Shown: positions 1 through 11,721 of the stretch, piece after piece
Position numbering within the stretch: position 1 is the first letter of the stretch
How the letters are laid out: each line of letters begins with the position of its first letter
The notes under the pieces: model-generated
Told to the model about the DNA's origin: nothing
The model's input: only the letters and a program-made list of their open reading frames with translations
Database searches by the model: none
Position numbers and translations under genes: made by a program
NCBI RefSeq assembly: GCF_001704415.2
Contig: NC_030819.1
Coordinates: 34,838,575 to 34,902,574, forward strand
Direction of reading: 5' to 3'
Source of the DNA: Capra hircus
Lineage: Eukaryota > Chordata > Mammalia > Artiodactyla > Bovidae
Length of the DNA stretch: 64,000 nt

Positions 1-200
1 TGCGACCCCATGGACTGGAGCACGCCAGGCTTCCCTGTCCTTTACCAACTCCTGGAGCTTGATCAAACTCATGTCCATGGAGTCGATGATGCCATCCAAC
101 CATCTCATCATCTGTCATCCCTTTCTCCTCCTTCCATCAATCTTTTCCAGCATCAGGGTCTTTTCCAGTGAGTCAGTTCTTATCAGGTGGCCAGAGTACA
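1..200 (-). mobile_element. BovB LINE 3' fragment, clipped by window edge
   Basis: Antisense copy of the BovB (RTE-clade LINE) C-terminal coding region, recognised by the same blocks seen in every other BovB here (the part encoding the RRRRG..MRWLDGITDSMD stretch). Similarity stops near the ACATTTTTAG at 198-207. The 3' terminus lies outside the window. Non-coding relic. Confidence 0.9.
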
Positions 201-310
201 TTTTTAGCTATAGAAAATATTTGATTATGAGCGTATAGCTATGTCAGATAGACAGATAGGTATTAGGTAGATAGATACTCAAATACATATGTATTATTTT
301 TATATGTTAC

Positions 311-824
311 TTTTTTAAGCTTTATTGGGATGTGACATATCACGCTGTGTAAATTTAAGGTGTGCAACATATTAATCGAATGTACTTATATACTGCAATA
401 TAATTACCATCATAGTGTTATCTAACACATCCATCACATCATATAATTACCATTTATTGTTGTAGTAAGAACAATTTGATCTCATCTTTTAAAAACTTTC
501 AAATGTATAATAATAATATAATAATTTTATCTATAAGCACTACCCTGGGCATTAGATCCTCAGAATTTATTCATCTTTAAGTTGCAAGTTTGTACTCTTG
601 GATCAACATTTCCTCATTTCCTTCATCCCCATGCTTCATTCTCTCATTCTACTCTATGTTTCTACAAGTTTAGCCTTTTTAGATTCAATGATCTCATGCA
701 GTATTTGTTTTTTTCTGTCTGACTTATTTCATTTAGCATAATGCCCTCAAGTTCCATTCAAGTGATTGCAGATGGCAGGATTGCATTTTTTCCAACTGCT
801 TAATAATAGCCCTTTGTGTGTGTG
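311..824 (-). mobile_element. Old L1 3' UTR fragment
   Basis: Antisense L1 3' region of the older mammalian (L1MA/L1MB-like) type. It begins with the T-rich end and the TTTATTGGGATGTGACATA block, and contains the characteristic GATCATGCAG-type and ATTTCATTTAGCATAATG blocks near 690-745. It ends at a short GT run. Diverged and non-coding; subfamily not assigned. Confidence 0.75.
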
Positions 825-1260
825 TCTTCAGAGTAAGATATATATATCAAGTGAGCATTGTCATTGATTAACTAGTTAAAATACAATTAAGTTTCTATGC
901 TTGCTAATTAATTATATTGATCAATATCTCATTAGGAGTCCAAGCACAGGAAACAAGTACTCTTTTAGGGAATGGAGAGAGGGAAGGGCATAGAGTGGAC
1001 ATTAAACAAGTAAACACTGAAACTTTGCCCTAATCAGGCAGCTATCTCAATGAGAAAAAGGCTTTTGTAATAGGAAGAGTCAGATTCTTCACGGGTCCAC
1101 CTATTCTAACTTCCTGACCAGAGGGATCTATTATACCATAGTTACCTCTGGATATTATTTTAAACTAACTGGTACCAACACAAGGTTCTTGGGGATTAGG
1201 GTATAAATATAAACAAATAAGCAAATAAATAAATATCATATAGTATGGATTGTGTTTAAT
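825..1260. other. Unclassified unique sequence
   Basis: AT-rich DNA with no recognisable repeat family, no open frame longer than chance and no splice-site-bounded exon that I can support. Confidence 0.6.
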
Positions 1261-1643
1261 TTTTTTTTAATTGGAGGATAATTGCTTTACAATGTTGTAT
1301 TAGTTTCTGCCATACATCAACGAGAATCAGCTAAAAGTATACATATGTCTCCTCCCTTTTGAACCTCTCTCCCACTACCCCCTTCCCACCCCTCTAGGTT
1401 ATCACAGAGCACGAGGCTGGGCTCCCTGTGTTATATAGCAACTTCCCACTAGCTTTGTGTTTTACACATGATAGTGTATATATGTCAGTGCTATTCTCTC
1501 AATTTGTTCCCCCATCTCCTGCCTCTGCTGTGTCTACAAGTCCATCCTCTGTATCTGTATCTCTATTCCTGCCGGCAATTAGGTTCATCAGTACCATTTT
1601 TCTAAATTCCATATATATGTGTTAATATGTGATATTTGTTTTC
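1261..1643 (-). mobile_element. Ruminant L1 3' end (L1_BT-like)
   Basis: Starts with a poly(T) run (antisense poly(A)) followed by TTGGAGGATAATTGCTTTAC, the typical end of ruminant L1, then the pyrimidine-rich 3' UTR and the TTTTACACATGATAGTGTAT block. The 65-residue open frame at 1428-1625 falls inside this UTR and is not a gene. Confidence 0.85.
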
Positions 1644-2241
1644 CTAAAATAGATGTCTTTATGAAAACTAAGTTAAAAAGGATTCTTTCTGGATTCAGTA
1701 AAAGAGTCATATTAACTTAGTGAGCCTGACCCGGACACTGAGTAATTATCTTGATGCCCTAACTAGCTAAGCAAAATTTTTAAAATAGCGCCTAAACTAG
1801 GACAGTTTCCATCTTAAGTGGCACAATACTGTTCGATGTGTGTTAAAAGATGACAAAAAGAAAAACTCATGGGAGCAGTAATTGCACAAATTTCCAAATA
1901 CGTTTTAAACAAATGAGTCATAGTTACTGTTGAACATGATCTATCAACCCTCCATAAAAGTCTAATCTCTAGACCAGTAATCTGACCCATACCAGTCTGA
2001 GATTATAGCACCTCCTGACTTTCCAGATTCTTCTCCTTTGCCTGCGACTCTCACACTGCCCCTGTCCCCTCCACGAGGTCTGAGCCCAGCCCTGTTCACC
2101 CTCACTGCCCCCCTCATAATCTCTGGCAGAAAATCATGGTCCATTTCCAAGCTTCGACCAGGTCATTTACAGTTCAGTGGGAGAAATGTCCTCATCTTAA
2201 CTCACATTGAGATTAGCAAATAAGCTTCTCTTTTGACAGTT
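1644..2241. other. Unclassified unique sequence
   Basis: No recognised repeat. A slightly GC-richer patch at about 2030-2130 is open on both strands (62 and 61 codons) but shows no protein motif, so I do not call a gene. Confidence 0.5.
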
Positions 2242-2251
2242 ATCATCCAAG

Positions 2252-2534
2252 CTGCTGCTGCTGCTGCTGCTGCTGCTGCTAAGTCGCTTCAGTTGTGTCC
2301 GACTCTGTGCGACCCTATGGACAGCGACCCTCCAGGCCCCTCTGTCCACGGGATTCTCCAGGCAAGAATACTGGAGTGGGTTGCCAGTTCTTTCTCCAAT
2401 GCATGCATGCATGCTAAATCGCTTCAGTCGTGTCCGACTCTATGCGACCTTATGGACAGCAGCCTTCCAGGCTCTTCTGGCCACAGGATCCTCCAGGCAA
2501 GAATACTGGAGTGGGTTGCCATTTCCTTCTCCCT
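2252..2534 (-). mobile_element. BOV-A2 SINE, complete dimer
   Basis: Antisense BOV-A2. The (GCT)n run at 2251-2280 is the complement of the AGC-repeat tail, followed by two Bov-A monomers, each ending in GGAGTGGGTTGCCA, joined by GCATGCATGCATG. Flanked by a diverged TSD, ATCATCCAAG (2242-2251) and ATTATCCAAG (2535-2544), 9 of 10 matching. Open frames across it are artefacts. Confidence 0.95.
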
Positions 2535-2544
2535 ATTATCCAAG

Positions 2545-3656
2545 AGCAGCATTCTTTTAGTATCTAATCACATTAGTGTTACTCTTTAAAATATTTAGTA
2601 TCATTACTCTATCGACTTTTCCAAGACTTGGTAAATACACAGAAATATGCATGTAGCTATCAAGGCTCACTTGTTCTTAATTTAACTTTTATTTACATGC
2701 TTGAGTGATAGTATTATTGTGCTTTTGCACTAATACATCTTACTTGGCAACAGAAAAGTACATATTAATTAGACAGAGCATAATATTGATTTAGATATTC
2801 TGTTCCTAATAACCCTTATTTTCCCTGCTACTTTGTCAGGATCTCAATTGTTTTGCTAGTCTAACCTCAAATACAACAGATTGCTTTGTAGTCAGGGAGA
2901 AAAGATTCCACAGTGCATTTGCTGCCATTTAAATAACCCCTTTGTGCTTTCTAAAAATTGGATTCAAACAGCAAGAAAATAATGGTATCTCTCTTTAATC
3001 GGCTTCAGGTGCAGCACTTATTTTAAACTTGAACTTCCTTGCATTGAACACAGTGATCTGTTATTCAAAACTGTGGAAGTATTACCCAGGTGGCTTCTTT
3101 TAGTTGTACACCCTTTTGAAGAACAGTTCATCTTGAGTAATGCAGAAACACCCAGAGGAAGTAGTTTGAGCCCAAACTCCTCTATCGCAAGGAAATCATA
3201 GACTAAACCCTTAATTGTGGGAGTAGATCTTCAGGTCCTAGCCAGAATTCATCTTTTAACCACTCCAAAGCAGAAATTCTTAAAGGACTCCTCCATAATT
3301 ATGAGCCATTTTAATCGGCTGGTATTCAAATGCTTGGAGAATGGCTGACCCAGTCTAAGTGTCTTCCCCTGTATAGAGAACCTGGGAGCCCAGGATGTTC
3401 AGTCATTTTCTTCTCTGGTGTTTTCATTCCCTCAGGATTGGAAATCATCCATCCATTCTCTTTCAGGCTTAGACATGTGTCCCAGGTACTGGTTGGGACA
3501 ATGATTTTCACTTTCTTATAATAAACTCTCCTTAACGCCTTACTTTCCAAACACAAAGGAAGAATCAGTCCTCTTATTCCTCTTCTAGGTAATGTGACTC
3601 AAAGACAAGTGGTATTCTATTTTACAAGACAGTTCAGAAATAGCCTATCCATATGT
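2545..3656. other. Unclassified unique sequence
   Basis: About 1.1 kb without a repeat I can name. Opposed short frames at 3326-3556 (minus) and 3330-3521 (plus) have no domain features. Confidence 0.55.
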
Positions 3657-3930
3657 GGAGAAGGTAATGGCAACCCACTCCAGTACTTTTGCCTGGAAAA
3701 TCCCATGGACAGAGGAGCCTGGTAGGCTGCAGTCCCTGGGCGTCACTGCGAATCAGACACAACTGAGCGGCTTTGCTTTCACTTTTCACTTTCATGCATT
3801 GGAGAAGGAAATGGAAACCCACTCCAATGTTCTTGCCTGGAGAATCTCAGGGATGGGGGAGCCTAGAGGGCTGCTTTATATGGGGTCGCGCAGAGTTGAA
3901 CATGACTGAAGCGACTTAGGAGCAGCAGCA
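3657..3930 (+). mobile_element. BOV-A2 SINE, complete dimer
   Basis: Sense BOV-A2: GGAGAAGGTAATGGCAACCC at the start, first monomer ending in ACTTTCACTTTTCACTTTC, linker CATGCATTGGAGAAGG, second monomer, then an AGCAGCAGCA tail. Both halves carry many substitutions, including CpG losses. The 84-codon frame across it is not a gene. Confidence 0.95.
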
Positions 3931-5360
3931 TGCAAGGTGTATCATGAAAAATAATGCTTGCTCTTTCTGTAGATGCTTCACTGAGAAAAATTGCACTTAT
4001 GAAAATATAAATGGCAAGTTCTCATAGCAACATTAAGGTGAATACATTCTATCATATTAGAGGCTCTTTTTAGTACACTAATTAGTGTTGAAAACCTTAT
4101 ACATGTGCAACGTGGGCGAGTTCACTTTGCTAAGGGAACTTGAACAATCATATTTTCTGGACTAGTTTGGCTTGACATTAAATAAAACTCACATAGAATC
4201 ATATGAGTTCACTTGAATGTATTAATTTGAATTGTTTACTTAACTAGCTGATCCCATTAGCTCATCTAAACTTTAGGCAGATTCTCAAGGGAGAGCTTTG
4301 CTGTCTCTCTGATTTCTAGAACTCCATTGAACAAGAGGCATGATCTAGGTCTGCACTGAAAGTAATGTAGAGTATCTAATGATGAATGAAACACAGCCTC
4401 TGTCTTTAAGGATTTCACATTCAAGAAAGATAGTAAGGCATATGCCCCAGTGATTTCAACATAAGACTGTACTGTCCTCTTTGAAAGTACAAACTCTTAC
4501 AGAAGTATTATACAAGATTAAAATCTAAATTCCTTATCAAGGAATATAAGACCTTTTATGATAGTTTTTAGTTCTAGCTTTTAAGATTTATCTTCATCCA
4601 CTTTCTACTTTATCCTACATCAAGCCCTAAAAGACAACAATTCTGAGAGTTCCCTTAGTAATTTGTGTTTATTTCTAATATAACATGTGTGACATAAGTT
4701 AATAAATATTATTTGAACAGATAACTAAATGACTAATATTTAGGCATGAGATCCCTTCCATACAGTGTGAGCAAAGAAGGGTCGATGGAGGATTTGTTAT
4801 ATGGGCAATAAATAGTAGCATTTGGACAGGCAAGGCTGCAGGGCATTTGAAATATGACTCAAAAGTCAGGAAATTTTAGTTGCAAATAAGTAGACCAGGT
4901 TTGGTTTCTGCAGCAGAATAAAGGCCAAACTGAAGGTATATTATAACCAGAAAGAGATCACTTGAAATTTTGGAAAACATCATTGCTTGTAGAGTTGCAA
5001 CATGAGATTACTATTTAAGTGCCAAAACTGTAAGCTTAGCTAGAGATTCGGAAAGATTAGATTTTCTTATATCTTAAAAAAATGAATTCATAAAAAGTGG
5101 TATTTAGTTTAAGGAAATGGATTTTGTAACTGGAAAAGTTGGTCGGGGGATTGCAGTAGCCAGGCTATCCCTTGTTTTATTTGCCTTTGAATTTTTCCCT
5201 GGATGTTTCACATACAAACCCTTCTCCTCTCAACAGAGTTTACAATTGTTTCAAAGGCACAGCCTTTAAATTTCCCATGCTACACAGCCCAGAAAAATAA
5301 GTGCTTTCTTATAAAATCATTATATATATAATATTATGCATGTATATTTATATGTGAGTG
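3931..5360. other. Unique sequence with a possible L2 remnant
   Basis: About 1.4 kb with no confident repeat. Around 4515-4725, CTTATCAAGGAATATAAGAC followed by TAATAAATATTATTTGAAC is reminiscent of a decayed L2 3' end, but too diverged to call by eye. No exon-like structure. Confidence 0.4.
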
Positions 5361-5500
5361 TGTGTGCTTTGGCAACCTCATGAACTGTAGCCCATCATAC
5401 TCCTCTGTCCATGGAATTTTCCAGTCAAGAATACTGAAATGGGTTGCCATTTCCTCCTTCAGAGTATTTTCCTGACCCAGTGATTGACCCCGTATCTCCT

Positions 5501-7410
5501 ACAAATAGCTGAGAAAAGAAGAGAAGTGAAAGGCAAAGGAGAAAAGGAAAGATACACCCATTGGAATGCAGATTTCCAAAGAATAGCAAAAGTTAAGAAA
5601 GCCTTCCTAAATGATGAATGCAAAGAAACAGAGGAAAACAATAGAATGGGAAAGACTAGAGATATCTTCAATAAAATTAGAGACAAAAAGGAACATTTCA
5701 TGCAAAGTTGCACAATAAATGGTACGGACCTAACAGAAGCAGACTATATTAAGAAGAGGCAGCAAGAATATACAGAAGAACTCTACAAAAAAGATCTTAA
5801 TGACCCAGATAGCCATGATAGTGTGATCACTCACCTATAGCCAGACATCCTAGAGTGTGAAGTCAAGTGGACCTTAGGAAACATCACTACAGACAAAGCC
5901 AGTGGAGGTGATGGAATTCCAGCCAAGATATTTCAAATCCTAAAAGATGATGCTGTTAATGTGCTGCACTCAATATGCCAGCCAATTAGGAAAACTCAGC
6001 AGTGGCCACAAAACTGGAAAATGTCAGTTTTCATTGCAATCTGAAAGAAGGGCAATGCCAAAGAATGCTCAAACTACCACACAATTGCACTTATCGTGGG
6101 CTGCCGTCTATGGGGTCGCACAGAGTCGGACACGACTGAAGCAACTTAGCAGCAGCAGCAGCATACACTAGCAAAGTAATGCTCAAAATTCTCCAAGCTA
6201 GGCTTCAACAGAACATGAACCAAGAACTTCCAGATGTTCTAGCTGGATTTAGAAAAGGCATAAGAATGAGAGATCAAATTGCCAACAACCACTGGATCAT
6301 AGAAAAAGCAAGAGAGTTCCAGAAAAACATCTACTTATGCTTCATTGACTATGCTAAAGCCTTTGACTTCATGGATTACAACAAACTGGAAAATTCTTCA
6401 AGAGATGGGTATATTTTACTTACCTTACCAACCTCCTGAGAAACCTGTATGCAGATCAAGAAGCAATAGTTAGAACAAGGCATGGAACAACAGACTGGTT
6501 CCAGATTGAGAAAGGAGTACGTCAAGGCTGTATATTGTCACTCTGCTTATTTAACTTATATTCAGAGTACATCATATGAAATGCTGGGCTTGATGAAGCA
6601 CAAGCTGGAATCAAGATTGCTGGGAGAAATATCGATAGTCTCAGATACGCAGATAACACCACACTTATGGCAGAAAGTGAAGAGGAACCAAATAGTCTCT
6701 TGATGAAGGTGAGAGAGGAGAGTGAAAAAGCTGGTTTAAACTCAACATTCAAAAACTTAAGATCAGGGCATCTTTTCTCATCACTTCATGGCAAATAGAT
6801 GGGGAAACAAAACCATGACAGACTCTATTTTCTTGGGCTCCAAAATCACTGTAGATGGTGACTGCAGCCACTAAATTAAAAGACACTTGCTCCTGAAGAA
6901 AAGCTATGACAAACCTAGACAGTGTATTAAAAAGCAGAGATATTGCTTTGTCAACAAAGATCTGTCTAGTCAAAGCTATGGTTTTTCCAGTTCATGTATG
7001 GATGTGAGAGTTGGACCATAAAGAAGGCTGAGCATTGAAGAATTGATGCTTCTGAACTGTGGTTTTGGAGAAGACTCTTGAGAGTCCCTTGGACTGCAAA
7101 CAGATAAAACCAGTCAATCCTAAAGAAAATCAACCCTAAATGTTCATTGGAAGGACTGATGCCTAAGCTGAAGCTCCAATATTTTGGCTACCTGATGTGG
7201 AAAGCTGACCCAGGAAAAGACCCTAATGCTGGGAAAGATTGAAGGCAGGAGGAGAAGGGGATGACAAAGGATGAGATGGCTGGATGGCATCACCGACTCA
7301 GTGGACATGAGTTTGGGTGGACTCCAGGCGTGCTGTGGTTCATGGAGCCGCAAAAAGTCGGAGACGACTGAGTGACTGAACTGAACTGAACAACTGGACA
7401 ACAACTCCTG
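5501..7410 (+). mobile_element. BovB LINE, 5'-truncated, RT domain to 3' end
   Basis: Sense BovB of about 1.9 kb starting between the endonuclease and reverse transcriptase domains. Decayed RT motifs are readable: FIDYAKAFD (near 6341-6367) and a region equivalent to the YADD catalytic box near 6640-6655, where a frame change has broken it. Many stops and frameshifts; longest remaining frame 118 codons (5484-5840). Ends at TGAACTGAAC, the usual BovB terminal repeat. Hit by a BOV-A2 piece at 6096-6163 and lying inside an antisense Bov-tA. Confidence 0.93.
6096..6163 (+). mobile_element. 5'-truncated BOV-A2 inside BovB
   Basis: The last ~65 bases of BOV-A2 (CTGCCGTCTATGGGGTCGCA, then GACACGACTGAAGC and an AGCAGCAGCAGC tail) interrupt the BovB coding sequence between CACAATTGCACTTATC and ACACTAGCAAAGTAATG, which are contiguous in the BovB copy at 53.7-53.8 kb. 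This makes it a third layer in the nest. Confidence 0.85.
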
Positions 7411-7463
7411 CAAGTCCACTACATTGCAGGCTGATTCTTTACTGCTAAGCTACCAAGGAAGCC

Positions 7464-8260
7464 AATATTATGTATAATAAGTCATAAAGTAAGTTCTTGC
7501 TTAGTACAGCAAAACATCAACTTTTTACAGAGAGCATAAATTCTATGACCATTAACATCAGAGAGAAAGGATGCATACAAAGTAGAATAAAGATACATCA
7601 ACTTCTCATTTAAATTTTGTTTTCTTCGTGGCTCCTCAAAAGATGGAATAGAAATGATTACACTGGACTAAAGAAATCTGGCTAGATTGGAGGACTAAGT
7701 TGATTTTGAGAAAGTTGAAGTTTTCATTTTTCACATTGTTCTGATATCCTCGGGATGAAAAGCGTCAATTCAGAAATTGATTTTCTCAAATTCTAGGGGG
7801 AAAAAAGCCATCCAAGTATGCAAAACTGTCTTTGTTTTCCTATCACTAACCTTTTGAATGTTTAAAAACTTCTTCTGTATTCCTATTGACCTCTATGTGT
7901 TCATGTTCCTTCTTGCTACAGAACATTCTCCTAGTCAAACCATCCCTACTCTTTTTTTTTTTTTTAAGGTTATCAATGGGTGTTCCTTTCTATAATTTTT
8001 TTAAAGTTTTGTTCTGATTAAAGAGATGGACAATAAGTGATAATTATTCTTTCCAGAAGACTTTAGACTATAAAAAACCATCTCAGACAGAGAAATATCG
8101 GATATCACAAGAGAGATGAGAACTATGCAGTGAGCTCTTCTGTTTAGGACTCCTTCTTAGCTCAGGTAGTACATGTGGCCTTTGGCACTGAACAATCCTG
8201 CCAGATCTCGGTACACACACTTTATCAGATGCTTGACTTCCAAAAAGTTCTTTCTTATGA
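7464..8260. other. Unclassified unique sequence
   Basis: No recognisable repeat apart from a 14-base T run near 7951-7964. No gene evidence. Confidence 0.55.
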
Positions 8261-8602
8261 TTTAATTAATTAATTAACGGCTGCATTGAGTCTTCATTGC
8301 TGTGCAGAGGTTTTCTTGAGTTGCGGCAAGTAGTGGCTACTCTCTTGTTGCGGTGCACAGGCTTCTCATTGCGGTGGCTTCTCTTGTTGTGGAGCATGGG
8401 TTCTAGGGATGCAGGCTTTGTTAATTGCAGCTTGTGGGCAGAGTAGTTGTGGATCCTGGGCTATAGAGCACAAGCTCAGTAGTTGTGGTTCAAAGGCTTA
8501 GTTGTCCCATGGCTTGTGGGATCTTCCCAGCCCAGAGACTGAACCCACGTCTTCTCCTGCATTCCCAGGTGGATTCTTTACCAATGAGCCACCAGGGAAG
8601 TC
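8261..8602 (-). mobile_element. CHR-2-type tRNA-derived SINE
   Basis: Antisense cetartiodactyl CHR SINE. The body has the alternating GTTGCGG / TTCTCTTGTTG blocks and CTGGGCTATAGAGCACAAGC. The tRNA-derived 5' end at the right is GGATTCTTTACCAATGAGCC then ACCAGGGAAG. The TTAATTAATTAATTAA at the left edge replaces the A-rich tail. Confidence 0.9.
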
Positions 8603-9039
8603 TTATTGTTTATTCTTTCCTGCTTATGCAAATATAAATAAATACAAAAATAGGAATTTAAATAACATGTAAATATAATTGTATAAATTATATTAACTAT
8701 ATACATAATTAGTAGACAAAAAATCCATATTTGTTAAGCAGATCCTATAAAATAAATTAAAAATATAGTCTATAGTATTTACTCTGTGCATATTATCACT
8801 CATATTTAATACTATGTGATTTTTATTAATTTTGCAGTTAACAGTGAGACTTTTTGATTAAAAGCTTTGCATGGTTTGTAATTCAGAAAAGTTAATTTTT
8901 TCCTAAAGTATATTTGAATATACTTTCTCTTCCACTTCCTCTGTTTTTATATGAATATACTAGTTATATACGTAAATGTCATTTCACTTTTGGCCCCATC
9001 TTAATTTTTCTTCTATTCTAGATGCTTTAAAAAGAGGTT
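8603..9039. other. AT-rich unique sequence
   Basis: Strongly AT-rich, with many ATATA-type words. No repeat family or gene recognised. Confidence 0.5.
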
Positions 9040-9283
9040 TAGTGTGGTATTGTGTTGACATACAGTAATCTGCACTTATGCAAACTGTGTAATTTGATAA
9101 GCTTTGACACATGTCAAATTTTAATCATAATCAAAATAATAATAAAATATCCAATGCACTAATTTTTTCTCATATTGCATTTTAGCTGACATGAGAAAAA
9201 AACAGGGTACTGAATATTCTTCCCTCTCCCTTCCTGCTCCTTGTCTTCTCTTCTTCACGTCCAGGTGACCACTGATCTTTTCT
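9040..9283 (-). mobile_element. Old L1 3' UTR fragment
   Basis: Antisense old L1 3' UTR: TTGACATACAGTAATCTGCA, AATTTGATAAGCTTTGACAC and, near its right edge, CCAGGTGACCACTGATCTTT are blocks shared by L1M-type 3' UTRs. Truncated where the next SINE begins. Confidence 0.65.
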
Positions 9284-9286
9284 ATG

Positions 9287-9489
9287 TGTGTGTGCGCTCA
9301 GTCACTCAGGAGTACCAGACTCTTTGCGACCCCATGGATGGTAACCCCTCTGTCCATGGAATTTTCCAGGCAAGAATACGGGAGCAAGTTGCCATTTCCA
9401 ATTCCAGGGAATCTTCCCCACCCAGGGATTGAATCTGGGTCTCTTGCATTGCTGCAGATTCTTTACCATCTGAGCCACCACAGAAGCCC
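9287..9489 (-). mobile_element. Bov-tA SINE
   Basis: Antisense Bov-tA: CACTCAGGAGTACCAGACTC, GGCAAGAATACGGGAGCAAG, then the tRNA-derived end CAGATTCTTTACCATCTGAG and CCACCACAGAAGCC. Overlapping frames at 9241-9517 are artefacts. Confidence 0.92.
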
Positions 9490-9529
9490 CTTCTCCACTT
9501 TAAACATCCTCTATTAAACTCTATTTCTG

Positions 9530-9932
9530 GACCATGGCATCTGTCCTGCCTCAGGACTTTTGTCCTTACTGTTTCCTTTGTATTAATCTCTTTTCCCCTG
9601 ACCCTTCACAGAGCTGAGTCCTTCACATCACTCAGTTTTAAGCTCAAACACTCCCTCCCCAAATAGGTCTTCTTCACCTCTGCCCTCCCAACCAAATTAA
9701 TATCCCCTTCGCTTTCTTATCAGCCTGTTAATTTCTTTACTTCCACTTGCCACTGGAACCACTGTTGAGCTATTTATTATAATGCTATTCATTATAATGC
9801 TGTTTCACTTCTCCAAGGTAAGGTGCAGATCGCTAAAGACAGAGACTCTGCCTGGGCTGTTCAGTGCTATCACCTAGCACTTCGAACACTGTCATAAGAA
9901 CACTTGATAAATCTTCGTTGCATAACTGAAAG
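9530..9932 (+). mobile_element. L2 LINE 3' end
   Basis: Sense L2. GCCTCAGGACTTTTGTCCTT corresponds to the conserved QGLC-type block near the L2 C-terminus, followed by TCAAACACTCCCTCCCC and a CACTGTTGAGCTATTTATTA segment. It ends in GACAGAGACTCTGCCTGGGC and CACTTGATAAATCTTCGTTG, the L2 3' tail. Ancient eutherian relic. Confidence 0.75.
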
Positions 9933-10148
9933 TATAAATGGGTCAATATCACCCCATACACCCAATAATCCTAATTAGCTTTTCCCTGCCCCATATCAAA
10001 TGTGTCACTAATACACAGAGTTATAAATTCTAATTCTTTTACATATTCTATCTTCACTTCTTTCTCTCCACTATTCCTACCTTAATTCAGACCATCTTCT
10101 CTGCAAAGTGCCTAAATTCAGAAATCTCCTAGTTGATTTTTCTAATAC

Positions 10149-10369
10149 TGTCTGGGTGGCACTAATGGTAAAGGACCTGCCTGCCAATGCAGGAGATGTG
10201 GGAGATGTGGGTTCGATCCCTGGGTTGGGAAGATCACCTGGAGAGTGAAATGGCAATCCACTCCAGTATTCTTGCCTGGAGAATCTCATGGACAAAGGAG
10301 TCTGGTGCGCTACAGTCCATAGAGTCGCAGAATCATACACGACTGAGGCAACTTAGCACACAGCACACA
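10149..10369 (+). mobile_element. Bov-tA SINE
   Basis: Sense Bov-tA: TGGCACTAATGGTAAAGGAC (decayed A box), GGGTTCGATCCCTGGGTTGG (B box well kept), TCCAGTATTCTTGCCTGGAG, and a CACAGCACACAA tail. A short GGGAGATGTG direct repeat sits just before the B box. Confidence 0.93.
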
Positions 10370-10492
10370 AAGCAATGCCATTTCAACTCCCTGCCATTCA
10401 TCCCTGTATGTTCCTTAAACACAAAATGGATTAAGTTCTGCCTACTTAGATTCATTCATGGTATCATCATATATTATAGATTAAAATTCAAG

Positions 10493-10850
10493 GTTCAGTT
10501 CAGTTCAGTCACTCAGTCACGTCTGACTCTTTGCGACCCCATGAATCGCAGCAAGCCAGGCCTCCCTGTCCATCACCAACTCCCAGAGTTCACTCAGACT
10601 CACGTCCATCGAGTCAGTGATGCCAACCAGCCATCTCATCCTCTGTTGTCTCCTTCTCCTCCTGCCCCCAATCCCTCCCAGCATCAGTCTTTTCCAACGA
10701 ATCAACTCTTCGCGTGAGGAGGAGTTGCAGCTTTAGCATCATTCCTTCCAAAGAAATCCCAGGGTTGATCTCCAGAATGGACTGGTTGGATCTCCTTGCA
10801 GTCCAAGGGACTCTCAAGAGTCTTCTCCAACACCACAGTTCAAAAGCAAC
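10493..10850 (-). mobile_element. BovB LINE, short 3' copy with TSD
   Basis: Antisense 5'-truncated BovB of 358 bases. The terminal repeat GTTCAGTTCAGTTCAG is at its left end and truncation is within the WTARRSNQ-coding segment at the right. Flanked by a perfect 8-bp TSD, AATTCAAG at 10485-10492 and 10851-10858. Antisense and sense frames (62-176 codons) across it are relics. Confidence 0.95.
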
Positions 10851-10858
10851 AATTCAAG

Positions 10859-11641
10859 TTTAGTTTCATCATATACTGTTTCCCTTCATGGCTATGTTTT
10901 CATGCTGTGCTTTCTCATTCACCTGACACTCTCTACTTCATTTTTCTGTAAGTGCTTACAGGCTGAAACCCCAAAAGTTTCTTTGATTCTCTTTTGACTT
11001 TCTCAGGCAGATTTCTCTTCCCAAATTGCACTTGTCACCTGTGTTACCTAGAAGAAAAAAGACTCTTTCATCATGCAGACTTGCACACATAGACACCATC
11101 AAGCACTAGAGCTCAATCATATAAAGTCAGCCCTGGAGCCCATTAACCTTCCTTTAGTCACAGTTCTAATAAGCCATGTGGCACTCACTAAGATCCATAT
11201 GCTCTCCGTACCTCAATTTCCTCTCCTGTAAAGTATGAATAGAAAGAATCCTGCCTTTATGAGATAATAGCAAGCGTGCCACCCATGATAGTTATTAAAT
11301 GTGACCACTTCTCCGTATTTCCGCCCCCCACGTCTCCTCTTCTAGCATTTGCAGCATCTCCCTACATCATTTTTTTAACCTGAACATCCGCAAATGCTTC
11401 AAGGACAGGCTTCCTAGTTTTGTATTTCATCATGAGGACAAGTTCAATGAATACTTGTTAAATAAGCGACTGTGTTAATTAACAAAATTGCTGCTTAAGT
11501 CTAACACAGAGGGAGGTTTGACACAGAGGGAGGATTCCTCCTCCTCAAAAGGATGCCTAAACGTCTTGCTTATTCCAGGTAATCCCTGTTACCTTGTCTA
11601 TTCAGAAATAAAAATCAAAGAATCGATCTTATACAAACATT
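10859..11641. other. Unique sequence with a MIR-like patch
   Basis: Mostly unique. At about 11205-11305 ACCTCAATTTCCTCTCCTGT followed by ATGAGATAATAGCAAGC resembles the 3' half of a sense MIR. No gene evidence; the 63-codon frame at 11488 has no features. Confidence 0.45.
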
Positions 11642-11721
11642 TTGGCTTGGTCGAAAAGTTTGCTTGGGATTCTCCCTAATATGTTCCAGAAACACCAGAA
11701 TGGACTTCTTTGTCAACCCAA
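11642..11721. mobile_element. Mariner-type palindromic MITE
   Basis: About 80 bases with inverted ends: TTGGCTTGGTCGAAAAGTTT at the left and CTTCTTTGTCAACCCAA at the right are near complements. The same family recurs at 56234-56305. Short palindromic mariner derivatives with this TTGG(G/C)TTGGCC terminus are known in bovids. No transposase is present. Confidence 0.75.

Larger units (their letters stand above)
5365..7463 (-). mobile_element. Bov-tA SINE split by a BovB insertion
   Basis: Antisense Bov-tA in two pieces: 5365-5502 (Bov-A half up to the tRNA-derived B-box area, ending CGTATCTCCTAC) and 7415-7463 (ACATTGCAGGCTGATTC to AAGGAAGCC, the tRNA-derived 5' end). Joining the pieces across the BovB restores a normal Bov-tA layout. 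The junctions TCTCCTAC and TCCACTAC (6 of 8) look like a decayed TSD, so the SINE predates the BovB. Confidence 0.85.

Noticed and set aside
10201..10225. tRNA-like A and B boxes as a tRNA gene
   Set aside because: These belong to Bov-tA and CHR SINE heads (many copies), followed by SINE bodies and not by tRNA acceptor stems.
10187..10717. 176-codon plus-strand open frame
   Set aside because: It runs through a Bov-tA SINE, a short unique piece and an antisense BovB end; the peptide is the standard read-through of these repeats.
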